A stretch of DNA of 64,000 nt, taken from Eucalyptus grandis. Lineage: Eukaryota; Streptophyta; Magnoliopsida; Myrtales; Myrtaceae. Position 1 is the first letter of the stretch, and every line of letters begins with the position of its first letter. The notes beneath the pieces were generated by a model. The model made no database searches and was not told where the DNA came from. It saw only the letters and a program-made list of their open reading frames with translations. The stretch lies in the NCBI RefSeq assembly GCF_016545825.1, contig NC_052619.1:72612115-72676114 (forward strand). The letters run 5' to 3'. This document shows positions 42,170-53,738 of the stretch, one piece after another. Both the position numbers and the translations under genes were made by a program.

Positions 42170-44318
42170 GACTGGATGATGCCTTCCAGCTTTTTTAGAT
42201 CTTCCTTTAGATGATCCACCTCTTCACTTTTAGCATTGGCTTGAATCGAAGAGCAAGAGCTTGGATCCGATCAGACAATGAAACGGAAGAAGCTTGTCCT
42301 GCATTCTTCAAGTTCTGAACTTCGCTTTCCAAAGCATATATCTAACCCCACAATTCCAAAAGAACATCAATGATTCTGCGAAAATCTACTGAGTTATCAG
42401 TTTGCGTACTGGCTTCGGCACGATCTGATGGAGTAAAGGCAGACGATGGTATATCAGCATAATCATGCAGATTTGGCGATGAAGCACCATGTCCCTCCTC
42501 GGGAAATTGAGAGGCATGAATGTCTTTCGGATCTCGCTGGAGAGCGACTGACTCCTTCACTGTTAACAGGATATGAGGACATTCCTCTGTTTTCACTATC
42601 TCCCCTTGTCTCCATGGCTTCAGGTGGAGAAGAGTTTTCCTCATGCTCTCCTTCTTTTTCTTCTTCAAACCTTTCCTCGTCAGTTTCTTTTCCTTCAGCT
42701 TCTTTCTCCTCTGCTTCTCTCTCCTCTGCTTTTGTATTTTCTTCTTTCTCCTGTTCTTCTCTCTCCTCTGCTTTTTTCTCCTGTTCTACTCTCTCCTCTG
42801 CTTCTTTCTCCTGTCGTTCTACTGATTCAGGAACAGAACGACTCAGCTTCTTTAATGCTATAGCAGAAATTGTGAGGTCATCCTCATCATCTTCATCAGT
42901 AATGAGAGCTTTTCTCTTTTTGGATGGAGTAACCATGGGCTCCTTCCCTTTTCTTTTCGTTGCAGAAGAGACTTGATGAGATTTGACAGGGGCTTTCTCC
43001 TTAAATTTCTCCAACGCCTTGTCGAGATCTTTCAGACGCATTTTGGACACCATTTTCAGTCCTACCACCATTTTGTCACAGGGTCGAACACAGAGAATTT
43101 GTGGAGGCTGAATATTCAAATGTCTGAATATCTTTGACACAAGACCTGGATAAGGAAGTTGGCCCTTGTCCTTCACCACTACTCTATACATGTGAAACAG
43201 AATAGTGTGAGGAAGAGAAATTTTTTTCCCAGCATTGATGGTGTACATCAGCTTTGCCTCTGAGTTAGAAACGTCAGTCTTGGAAGTTGATTTGGGTCTA
43301 AGGCAATTTATCACAATTTTGTGAAGCAGAATGTTGAACGCATGCATCCTTGAGTATGAAATCCTTCCCTCTGTCATTCTGTCTTTAACAAGTTCCAATG
43401 TGGCACGAGCTATAGAGACACTGATGGGTTGATATCTCCCTCTCTCAACCCCAATAACATCTGCCAACATATCCACATCCACTACAAAGTCCCGATCTCG
43501 AGACATCAAGGAGATTCTATTCGCATCCAAGAAACTAAGATTTGAATAGAAATAAGCAGTTAATTGAGCATAGGCTTCGTGGTGTCGAACAGTAACTGTT
43601 CAAGTTGAAGAAAACTGAACTTTTCTCTCAAATTGACATTCACAGCATCAAGGAAATCAAAATCTACACTCCTAGGGTTTATCACCCCACGTTTCAACAA
43701 TTTGGAGTATAGATCCTTATGTTCCTTCGATCTAAACAATTATGTTCTTTTTCCTCGAATTCTCGCCGCAACACCCATTCTCGGTTGAAATCTGTCATCA
43801 TCATTTCCATCTATCGGATTAAAACCTCCAACACGCGGATCACTTGGGATATTTGCAAGGGTTTTTTTTGCCAACCCCTTAGGAGCAATTTCCAAACTCT
43901 CCATTTTTCGCAAAACGATGTACTCATTCCCATATCCCTTGTCCTTAAGAAACTCATTGATGTAGTTCAAAGGAGTACCGATGCTCTTTAAAGCACGGTA
44001 GAGCTTATAAATAAAAGAGGGCTTTTGAACTCTTACAGGATCTGCGTCTTCGACGATTTCTTCCTCTTGTTGATGAACAGCATTCTGTGGACTGGATGGT
44101 GGAGAATGACGCTGTTGATAATGTTGTGGGCTCTGCTGCTGACTTGGTGACTCCTCTTCCTCGGTGAGATCAAAGTGAGTAGGCCCCTTACTCATTCGCC
44201 GTGGTCCCCTGCTTGCAATCCTTGAAGACTTTCTTGAAGATGACATCTTTCTCAGTCTTTGAAAGATTCCTTGCTTGACTTTCCCAAGAAAGATTACAAC
44301 TTTTTGAAGATTAAACAA
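42170..44318 (-). pseudogene. Post-pol envelope-like ORF of the Sirevirus-like element
   Basis: Frame 44318-43740 starts MFNLQKVVIFLGKVKQGIFQ and has a Ser/Gln-rich and acidic linker. It ends with TAG, and the same region continues (FRSKEHKDLYSKLLKRGV, FYSNLS-like) into frame 43530-42463 (DANRISLMSRDRDFVVDVDM, then HTILFHMYRVV). The latter ends in a basic patch (KRKGKEPMVTPSKKRK) and a long Glu/Lys repeat (EEREEQEKEENTKAEE). 42460-42170 is a further coiled-coil-like tail up to E1. The domain resembles the 'putative plant transposon protein' family. No clear signal peptide or membrane segment is visible, so envelope function is doubtful. Confidence 0.7.
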
Positions 44319-44649
44319 GGAAGAAAGACAGGAATGGAAGATCGATGCTTTTTAGGGTTTTGGAGTTAAGTGAAGAGGAACCGATTGTATATAGCTTAGT
44401 CGAAACGGGGAAATGCCAAACGTCATAAAGGAAGGTTAAAAGATACCTTTTTAAAAAATAACTGTCTTTTTCAAAAAATGGATAACTGCCATTAACTCAT
44501 TTTGAAAAGGAAAAATTGCTCTTTTCATGGAAATTGAAGATAGCATAAATCAATTATGAATGGATAAATGATCGTACATTTATGAGATTTAATATAAGAG
44601 AAAATAAAATAACTTACAGTCAAGAACCATGATTGTCCGGCGAGAGTCT

Positions 44650-46487
44650 CTAGACTTTAACTTCTTCAAGCTTCAAGATGTTGAGGCTGGAACGGATGAT
44701 TTCAAATTGATTTTTCTCCAAAGGCTTCGTAAATATATCCGCTAGTTGGTTCTTTGAGTCAACAAACTGAATCGAAACTTCTCCATTTTGAACATGATCT
44801 CTGATGAAGTGATGTCGAATCTCTATATGCTTTGCTCTTGAGTGAAGAATTGGATTTTTGGTAAGATTGATTGCACTGGTGTTGTCACAGTTAATCTCCG
44901 TGCATGAATCTTCAATTCCAAAATCTCTTCATTGTTGTTTTATCCACATAATTTGTGAACAACAGCTTCCGAGAGCTACATATTCTGCTTCTGCTGTAGA
45001 AAGAGCTACTGTATTTTGCTTCCTTGAAAACCAAGATACTGTCCTGCTTCCAAGTAACTGACAAGTACCCGAGGTGCTCTTTCTATCAACTCTGCAACCG
45101 GCTAGATCTGCATCTGAATATCTAAGGAGAGTAAAGTCTCCCTTTTTAGGATACCAAAGGCCGATGCTTGAAGTTGAAGCAATGTATTTGATAATACGCT
45201 TTGCAGCACTTAGATGAGATTCTTTAGGGTCTCGCTTGAAACGGCACAAATGCAAACACTAAGCAAAATGTCAGGTCTAGAAGCAGTAAGATAAAGAAGT
45301 GAACCGATGATACTCCTGTATAGCTTCTGGTCAACTTTCTTTCCTTCTTCATCTTTGTCTATCTTCAAGGAACTTGACATTGGTATATCAGTCTCTTTGC
45401 AATTTTCCAGTCCAAACTTTTTGACAAGATCATTAGCATATTTTTCTTGATAAATAAAAGTCCCTTCCTTCAATTGTTTCACTTGAAGTCCAAGAAAGAA
45501 GGTTAGTTCACCCATCATGCTCATTTCAAATTCATCCTGTATAGACTTAGAGAATTTCTTGCACAAACTTTCATTTGAGGATCCAAAAACGATATCATCG
45601 ACATATATTTGAACAAGCAGAAAAATTTTGCTTTCTCTTTTGATAAACAGAGTAGTGTCTACTTTACCTTTTTCAAAGCCATTTTGAATTAAGAATTTAC
45701 TCAGTCTGTCGTACCAAGCTCGAGGTGCTTGCTTTAATCCATACAAGGCTTTTTTCGGTCTAAATGCGAGTCGGCTTCCTTGGGTCTTCAAACCCAGGTG
45801 GTTGTTCCACATAAACTTCCTCATGGATAAATCCATTCAGGAAAGCACTTTTGACGTCCATTTGGAATAACCTGAAATTCTTATAACAAGCAAAAGCAAG
45901 TAATAATCGAATTGCTTCTAACCTTGCTACTGGTGCGTAAGTCTCGTCATAGTCTATCCCTTCTTCTTGCGTATATCCCTTGGCCACGAGTCTTGCTTTG
46001 TTTCTTACGACTTACTTTTTTCGTTCATCTTGTTCCTGAAAACCCATTTAGCTCCAATAATAGATTTACCTTTTGGTTTAGGAGTTAATTCCCAGACATC
46101 ATTGATACTGAATTGTCTGAGTTCTTCTTGCATAACTTCAATCCAGCTTTCATCAGATAAAGCTTCTTCTATACTTTTTGGTTCTATTTCAGAAATAAGA
46201 GCCACAGCACTAGACTCTTCGCGCCTTTTGGATCTTGTGCGAATTCCTTCATTAATGTCGCCAATAATGAGGTCTTTGGGATGATTTGGACTTATGCTTC
46301 CATTCTTGATTGATTTGTCGGGTTGATGATCACTTCCTTCATTTGAATCTTCAATAACAATTTGATGCTGGTCTTTCGAGTCGAGTTGCTTCTTGAGATT
46401 TAGACTTTGTAAAGTCCGGAGCGGGTTGAGATTCTTCAAGATAAGTCTCGAGCGATTCATTTTGCATAGAATCCTGGAATTTGACAT
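44650..46487 (-). pseudogene. Sirevirus-like reverse transcriptase and RNase H
   Basis: RT: WIEVMQEELRQFSINDVWEL (46130), [74 protein letters not shown]. RNase H: LLRYSDADLAGCRVDRKSTS, ALSTAEAEYVALGSC, then after a stop CDNTSAINLTKNPI and LADIFTKPLE. Three frame changes and one stop. All catalytic motifs are recognisable. Confidence 0.93.
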
Positions 46488-46967
46488 TCATTGATTCCTC
46501 CACAGATTGACTCTTCTTGTTATAGACTCTGTAAGCTTTGCTTGAGGTAGAATATCCAAGGAAGATTCCTTCATCTGTTTTCCCAATACGCATGGTGTAC
46601 ATAGATCAGACTTTTGGTATGACAATTTGGGTAGACCACGAACAAGCTTCTTTGCTGAGATTTTGGCTATCTGCTTCATATTGATGTGCCCAAGCTTTCT
46701 GTGCCATAAGCTTGCTTCATCTTGAATTGAGATTAGACATTGTGATTCATCTGGTTTCACATCCAAGAGGTAGATATTTCCATGTCTTCGGCCCATGAAT
46801 GACTGAGTAGAGTCTTTACTGGTTCCTGAACATATTCTCTCTTGAAAATTTATTTTGAAACCAATGTCACACAGCTGACTGATACTGAACAGATTGTAGT
46901 TGAGTCCTTCCACTAGGGAAACATTGCTTATTGTAAGGTTTCCAATCTTTACAGTTCCAAATCCCAT
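46351..46967 (-). pseudogene. GAG-pre-integrase joined to integrase C-terminus (core missing)
   Basis: 46967-46610 reads GFGTVKIGNLTISNVSLVEG, NYNLFSISQLCD, SLWHRKLGHINMKQIAK and SDLCTPCVLGKQ, the usual zinc-binding N-terminus. The next sequence in an overlapping frame is TDEGIFLGYSTSSKAYRVYN, the integrase C-terminal part. The whole DDE catalytic core (about 200 residues expected) is absent. The junction lies at a shared GK codon pair near 46575, pointing to an internal deletion at microhomology. Confidence 0.88.
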
Positions 46968-47505
46968 AATTCTTCCTTTGCTGTTTCCTCCAAATGAGAC
47001 TTTTCTATCATTTACTTATACGAGCTTTATGAAGCAATTTGAGTCTCCTGTCATATGTCTTGAACATCCACTATCCATATACCATTTTACCTTTTTCTTG
47101 ATAGTGACCTGCATTTAAAAAGATTTAAGCTTTCTTTGGTACCCATATTTTCTTGGGTCCATTGGTGTTAGTATGATATGCGATTTTTGCCCATACTTTC
47201 TTAACAGGTTTCCAAACCATAGGACACTCTTTTTCAAAATGATATGCACTATTGCATTTTGAACATCTGAGAGCATTTCGACCCACTTGTTTTACAAATA
47301 CTTTTTGAAAATGATTTTTGTAAAATGTCTTTGAAGGTCTCTATTTAATTCTTTCCTTTACTTTAGGAAAATCAATTAAAGGAATAGTTTCTGCTGTCAT
47401 TCCCAAACCTGATTTATTGAAATAAGGTCTTTGTCTTTGAAAAGAATTTTTTCAAGTTTCTCAGATCCTATTGAGAATCTTTTTGAAATATTTGATAAGT
47501 CATTT

Positions 47506-48805
47506 TTAAAAATGCATTTTTTTCAAGAGATTATCTTTGCTTTCTTTAAGAGTAGAAACATTCGTGTCTAAATGTTTCAACTTTTCTTTCAAAACATTTT
47601 CCTGTTGTTTTAGTGTAGAGTTTTCCTTTTTAAGCTCGGAAATCCTTTTAAGAGAAGTCTTAAGACTTAAACACAGCTCATCAATGTATTTAGAGACTTT
47701 AACAGGAATTTTAAAGTTACTTACCTCAAATTCACTGTCTGAATCTAAGTCTGTCTCGGAGTTTGAATCTGAATCTGATTGTGCCATCAGACATATATTG
47801 GCATAATCATCATCACTTTCTTCACACTCTGTATCACTCCAGGTTTCTGCTTTAAGAGCCTTTCGATACTTTTTAGCTTTTCCTTTCTTCTTTTTCAGAA
47901 GAGGACAGTTGGGTCTGATGTGTCCCTTTTTCTTACATTCAAAGCAGACTACATCTTTGTTTGATTCATCATCATCAACAGACTTGGTCTGTTGCTTTTG
48001 AAAACGCTGTTTCTTTAAATTGAATCTTCTTCCTTTTCTGTTCAGCTTTCTGAATCTTCTTATCATGAGAGCAAGCTCCTCATCATCCATATTATCTTCA
48101 GAATCTGTGATATCAGAATCATCATTGGATTTTAATGCAATGGATTTCTTACCTCTAGGATCTTCGTCTTCATTGATTCGTTCCACTTCATAAGACTAAA
48201 GAGTTCTAACCAACTCATCGACAGATAGTGGCATGATTCTTTGTGTCTCTCTTATTGAAGTCTTTATGTGATTCCAATCCTTGGAGAGTCCACGCGAAGC
48301 TTGTTTACTTTCATGGGATCGAAATTGGTTGCCTTTGATTTTCAAGGCCATTCACAATCTACGTAAAACGACTAAACATGTCGGTAATAGATTCTCCATT
48401 TCATTTTGAATGCTTCATATTGACCGAGGAGAATGTTGATTATGGTCTCTTTCACTCGATCAGTTCCTTCATAGGTGATATGTAATCTATCCCAGACTTC
48501 TTTTGTTGTAACACAAGAAGATATTATGTTATATTCAGTAGGTGATAAAGCACAATATAAAGAATAAATTGCTTTTGCATCAAGAGCTTGTCTCTTGATT
48601 ATCTCTTCCTGAGTCATTTCACTTGACTCAACAGTTTCTTTTCTTCTCTCGTGACAGATGCAGCTTTAGGAGTGATTCTTTTTCTACAACATCCCATTCC
48701 AGGATCCTTTGATCGTAGAAACGCTTTCATCTTGTTTTTCCAGATGTTGTAATCATTTCCATCAAAGTAAGGTGGTGCGGTATTGCTCGCCCTTCCACCA
48801 GCCAC
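47506..48805 (-). pseudogene. Sirevirus-like gag
   Basis: It starts MAGGRASNTAPPYFDGNDYN at 48805. A shift leads to EEIIKRQALDAKAIYSLYCA and SCVTTKEVWDRLHITYEGTD (48617-48372). Another break (near 48190-48370) leads to an acidic linker, the knuckle CFECKKKGHIRPNC, and a coiled-coil-like C-terminus (ISELKKENSTLKQQENVLKE). Gag of this group is long, and the CCHC position fits. 47100-47505 is degenerate linker and protease start. Confidence 0.88.
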
Positions 48806-48884
48806 GGAGCTAGCATACTAGCCATGGATCTTTAACTCAAGTAAAACACTTCAAACAAAGTGAGTACACAAGCTCGATACCAAT

Positions 48885-49806
48885 TGATATAGCTAGTAAT
48901 AGCACCTAGAGGGGGTGAATAGGTGTTTAAATAATTTCTCGAGATATGAAAGCAATCTTTGGACTAACAACAAAATGAAGCTCTCCTTTAGTTAACAAAT
49001 AGAACTATGATCAAAGTAAAGCGGAGAGTAAGGAAGAGAAGATTGAACACAAGGTTTATAGTGGTTCGGCTTATTCCAAGCCTACGTCCACTCTTCCGCA
49101 CCGACTGACCTACTAGCTGGATTTCGGTATGAACAAAAGAGATATTACAAAGACTTGCTTTCCCTTGCTTCCACAAAGTGTAGATATTCTATCACACTTC
49201 CTCAAGGTCTCTCAAAGTATAGACTCTCTTTTGTGTACAAGATTTCGCTCAAAGCAAATGAATTGACTAAGAATCAAAGAGCTTCAGACTTTGGAATTCT
49301 TCTATCGTGCACTCCTCGAACAACTGGAACGTCTTCCTTTTATACTCCTTTGTACCATCATACCCGTTGGCACTTACCAAAGGAATTCTTCCAATCCTCC
49401 CGTTGGACAGAATCAATTAGGAAGATTATTCGAGCTATTAAAGGAACATGTCGATAGCCCATCAATCATGCTCGCCCATACAATCAGGATCTTGGTTTCC
49501 ATAAGTAGAACCTTCCAGGAATACTTCGTCAATCATCGGATCTTTGATTTGAATAAAGGAATCCGTTATGTCTTATCCAGCCAAGAGATATTCTCCAGTC
49601 GATAAGGCCAAATCCTTAGTGAAGCACTCAGTTCTGCATAGCCTTTCTTCAACGGATTAGAAACTGTCAATCAGAATAGATTTTGAGTCTTGAGTCTGGC
49701 AGTCCGAAGGTCTTCAGACTTTAATAGCAGAGTCTGCAAATCTTCAGACCAGACTGATAGAAACGTTTTGTCAGCTTCAAAATATTCCAGAAAGATTTCT
49801 CCAACA
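48885..49806 (-). repeat. Sirevirus-like 5' LTR
   Basis: Canonical TG...CA ends (TGTTGGAG...TATATCA in element sense), directly followed by the primer-binding site in element sense. TSD GTCAT at 49807-49811. Confidence 0.95.
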
Positions 49807-49811
49807 GTCAT

Positions 49812-50119
49812 GAGTTTGTTCTTCTTTGGGCAATCTCGCAACCATGGGGACCATTGAAAAAGAAGTAAGGCGATGGTGGTGGCTTCTTCTCCCTTTCTTT
49901 GTGAGAGTCACCTTTGGGCCAGTTCCATCTTTGGTGGGTCATTTGAAAGGAACTTCTACCCACGATCTTTCCTATTGATCTTTTTGACCACGGGTAAATT
50001 TGCCTTGCTTGTCTTCATGATGGTGGTGATCCATTCTCCACTCATTTCCATTAGACTTGGAAGATTTGGGTTTTTAGAATCTAGCAAGAGACTTGGCTAA
50101 GATGAGTGCTTTTGAGATA
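49812..50119 (-). pseudogene. Gypsy gag fragment with zinc-knuckle remnant
   Basis: Minus strand: PKMELAQR, then QWSPWLRDCPKKNKLM, which matches the H-x4-C end of the Gypsy gag knuckle (C...GPHWARDCPKR type). It continues without a gap in sense to the protease at 37566 once the Sirevirus-like element and its GTCAT duplication are set aside. Confidence 0.65.
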
Positions 50120-51081
50120 CATCGTGTGACATCCTTAATTTCAACCCTATTTTCGATGAAATGAAATGGGCTTTTTATCGATGCACTTATGGCCTTTTTC
50201 TCTGAGTTGGCCACTCATGAGATAACTAGTCTATCGGGTGAAGCCGTTAAGGAATCTAAATACGATAGACTTGAGAATTCGACCAGAAATCGACTACTCG
50301 ACTGTGCTAATCTGCAAGGGTTAATACGACACCGTCAAAATCGATTAGAGACCGGAGGTAGGTCGATTCGACAAAGGCATGTAATTAAAGTGTAGGTGAT
50401 TCCACCTAATTGCAAAATTCGCGTCGAATGGCACTAAACTGATTTTTTTGTCGTTTCTATACTCTGTGCCCATATTTGAAACCTTGAGATTTTCATGATA
50501 ACCGAGAGTCACTGATGAATCGAAGATGCATAATGTGAATCGAAAATAATCGACCACAGGTCAAACGTGTGGCATCCTAGAATTCCTTACCGGTCATTAG
50601 GGGTGCTCAAATTAATGTCTTGTATTTAGGACTATGGCCAAATTTAATGGATAAATTTTGGAAAATGATGATCTATCTTTGGCCATATGTATTGTGGGTT
50701 AGAATCTATGGATTTGTGATTTCAAGTGTATAATTATTTAATTTATACACTGTAGTACTTTGGTTCAATGAGGATTTAATTAGTATTAAAAATGGGTTGA
50801 AATTTGATTTAATTAGGCTTGGGCCTTAGGCACAAGAGTGTGGACCTTTGATGGGCCAAGAGGCCGGCCCATGAAGCCCATGGAGAGGGCTGCTGTCGAC
50901 CAAGGAGAGGGGGAGTGGCTGGCCCACTTCCAAGCCCATTATGCATGGGTCTTGCCAAGTGGCAAAAATGAGACTTCATTCATTGGCCATTGTGGGTGGC
51001 TTCTCATGATGGCTAACGATTGTGATTAAGGGGGAATAAAAGGGAGAGAGTGGCCGATTTAGGGGGCTGTCGCCCAAGCCA

Positions 51082-51083
<2 letters not shown>

Positions 51084-51126
<43 letters not shown>
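51084..51126. repeat. (GA)n microsatellite in E2
   Basis: About 21 GA units. Confidence 0.95.
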
Positions 51127-51128
<2 letters not shown>

Positions 51129-53064
51129 TGCGAGAGAGTGAGGAACCGAGAGAGAAAGGGAGAAGCCGCGTGAAGAGGAGGTCCGCTCGTCCGTCGCTCG
51201 TCCGTCCGCTCGTCCGTCGCCGTCCGTGTGCTGTTGTTTGCTCGATTTGAAGGCAAGTTGGGATCCATATTCTGCTCTTGCATGTTGTCTCTTGCATGTG
51301 TGATTGAGTGGTGGTAAATCTCGGATGTTTAGGGTATGAGAAACCGAAGCTTGAGTGTGTTGTTCTTGAAAATGTGTTCTGTTTTCGAGTGTGCCGCCTG
51401 ACCCAGAATGTTGTAAAGGCTTAAATGTGGGTTTTGAGTCGGATTTTGGCTTCGACTTCTTCATGAAAGTTGTAGAAAACATCTCAAACTACAACATAAT
51501 AAAATTTTAGATAAAATGGTTGAGTTTTAATGGGTGAAACCCTTCCTCTACGAAAACGCTAGATCTGAAACTGTTTTGACGATCTTTTGGTGGTTTTGTG
51601 TGTTGCATGTCATTTTTTACTGAGAATCTCACTTCTACTTCTTCACAAAAGTTGCAGAGAACATCCTAAATACTAACATACTCAAATTTTAAGCAAAAGG
51701 AACAAGTGTAGCCTAGTGAAACGATTTTTCCTTTGAAGACGGCAGATCTGGAAGTATGGTACTGGACTCCCGAGACTTCGTGGACTATATGGTGACTAAC
51801 CTTTGCGAATCTCACCTATATCCCTTAATGAAAGTTGTATTGGACCTCTTGAGGCAAAACATATCAAAATGTCAGAGGAAATGAAGAAAGATAAGTAGGC
51901 GAAACCTCGATTTTTCAGAGACAGCTAAATTGGACTGTTCGGTACTAGGAACAGGAGCTTCGACCGTCTATAGTTAATTATCTATAGCGAATCTGACCTA
52001 GATGTATTTATGAAAAATATACCTTAGGGTCTCGACTATAACCTGGTAAAATTTCATAATTTTTGGAGGTCATTCGGGTATTTTAATCGAAATATTTCAA
52101 GAACTGCAGAATCTGATTTTATCCGAATTTTGCATGCTGTATTGTGTGAGCTACATCTTCTTGTGTGAAGCTCTTTTGGGCATGTGTTCTTCATGAAATT
52201 GCTATCTTTATGTCTTGCCTATTACATGCTCTGATTGTATGATTTTTGAAGATCATATGGATATTTAATTTATATGTTTTCCGAAATTGTGTAAGCTGGA
52301 ATTTGGTAAATTTCAAAAAGGCATGATATATGGATTATTCTAAGTTGTATGGACCCCATGGATTGTATTGTCATAAGTGGTTGTATCCTTCTGCATGTAT
52401 GATGATGATTGAAAATGCATATAAGAATCAAATGATGAAAATGATCTTGTTTGCCATCACATCATATGCCATGTTGAAATTGAGCTATAATTGAAAATGT
52501 GAACTAAGATAAGTGAGAAGGCCATCGGAGGTGTGAGCCGACGATGCCTTGGGAGTGTCGGGATGCCCGGCTAGGGAGTGTAAATGCCGGATGCCCGGTG
52601 GCCTTAAATGGCTGAATGCCGGAGGGTCCTCGGGAGTTTCGAGATGCCTAGAGCGTGGGGAGTCGGAAGCCCGGAGGTTTGTGCCGGAGGTTCCTCGCGA
52701 TGCCAGGTGGGGTGCGAGCAATAAATGTGGGATGCAAATACTGATCCCGGGAAAAAGAGAAATGTGGCGGTTCAAAATGAAAAGATAAAATTTGGAAATT
52801 GAAATTGAATCATGCATGGTATGGCCATATGTATGCATGGATGCATGATGATGAGTGCATGGATGTATGTGCACCTATGGCATGATGGTATATGTATGAT
52901 ATGATGGTGATGATTACATGAGGATGTGTGTACATGTGGTATGATGACATATGCATGGCTCCAAGGTAAATTATGCATGGATGCTTGAATGACATGTCTT
53001 ATTCTATGATTGTTATGATTGTATTGTGTGATGCATTGAGTGGTTTATTGGGTCCTTTACCTGC

Positions 53065-53104
53065 TGAGTGGCTGTACTCACCCCTTTGGGGACCAACATT
53101 TCAG
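53065..53104 (+). promoter_or_regulatory. Hairpin and 3' splice-like site before the E2 ORF
   Basis: TGAGT-GGCTGT-ACTCA (53065-53080), a 5-bp stem whose fifth pair differs from E1/E3 but still pairs, then CCCC, and ACATTTCAG ending at 53104. AG is 24 nt after the hairpin. Confidence 0.55.
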
Positions 53105-53113
53105 ATTAGAAAG

Positions 53114-53365
53114 ATGCCTCTCCCTGCTGTCACGCGGGGCGTCTTTTATGGCATTCCTTTGGCTGTGGAGGTCGAGTGTGTGGAGATCGACTGTCCCACC
53201 ATCCCTGGTTTGACGTTCATTCGAGTTCGCGCATTAGTGATTTATGACGTGGGCCTGGCTGAGGGCCCTGTCATTCAGGAATTCATATTTGTTCACGTTC
53301 GTCGAGATGGAGTGATGCGGGGGATGTTGCCGCCGCCACCGCCTGACGCACCGGGGTGGGTGTGA
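53114..53365 (+). CDS. Small ORF of E2 (YGIP variant), function unknown
   Basis: 83 codons from ATG 53114-53116, nine bases after ACATTTCAG. It reads MPLPAVTRGVFYGIPLAVEV, then TIPGLTFIRVRALVIYDVGL and HVRRDGVMRGMLPPPPPDAP. Only FYGIP and a following acidic/aliphatic stretch are shared with the E1 and E3 ORFs, so homology is weak at protein level. The position, hairpin, acceptor and ATG spacing agree. A longer frame begins at 52973, but the shared ATG position is preferred. Confidence 0.4.
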   Translation: MPLPAVTRGVFYGIPLAVEVECVEIDCPTIPGLTFIRVRALVIYDVGLAEGPVIQEFIFVHVRRDGVMRGMLPPPPPDAPGWV

Positions 53366-53677
53366 CTACACGCACGCGTGAAAAGTAGGAGCTGCGACTT
53401 TTTGGACAATAGCCGACACTAGTGGATGGAGGATTTTGCATGATCGACATAAAGGGTCAAGTTGTCTCTTTTTGAGGTTGTGGCCGAGTGTAGTCAAAAG
53501 TCTTGGCCCTTCTTTTGTTATACCGACCCGAGAAAAATCCATCATGAAAATATGTAAATAAAAGTGGCTCGGCTTTATCTTTTCCTATGGAGTTTAGTGG
53601 TTTGCAATTGTATCATGATAGATGGAGGGAGAGATGATGATATTTCAATTATGCTTCCGCTAATAAGTTGCGTTGGG

Positions 53678-53682
<5 letters not shown>

Positions 53683-53735
<53 letters not shown>
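53683..53735. repeat. (TA)n microsatellite in E2
   Basis: About 26 TA units, between the polyadenylation-like block and the element end. Confidence 0.95.

Positions 53736-53738
<3 letters not shown>

Larger units (their letters stand above)
37572..49806 (-). mobile_element. Sirevirus-like Copia with envelope-like ORF, integrase deleted
   Basis: LTRs 37572-38486 and 48885-49806 (about 915-922 bp, a few percent different). TSD GTCAT at 37567-37571 and 49807-49811. Primer-binding site ATTGGTATCGAGC (48872-48884) and purine tract (38487-38501). Order in element sense: gag (48805-47506), protease/GAG-pre-integrase (46967-46610), C-terminal integrase remnant, RT (46490-45210), RNase H (to about 44650), then a long post-pol frame (44318-42170). 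A post-pol envelope-like ORF on the same strand is characteristic of Sirevirus/Maximus Copia. The integrase core is missing. A 3.5-kb LTR-like element (E1) sits near the 3' end. It is inserted in a Gypsy gag gene. Confidence 0.92.

Noticed and set aside
42446..42976. 176-codon plus-strand Ser/Phe-rich ORF
   Set aside because: Antisense shadow of the Glu/Lys repeat of the envelope-like gene.
51050..51297. RERERER or SLSLSL frames near 51 kb
   Set aside because: Translations of a (GA)n microsatellite.
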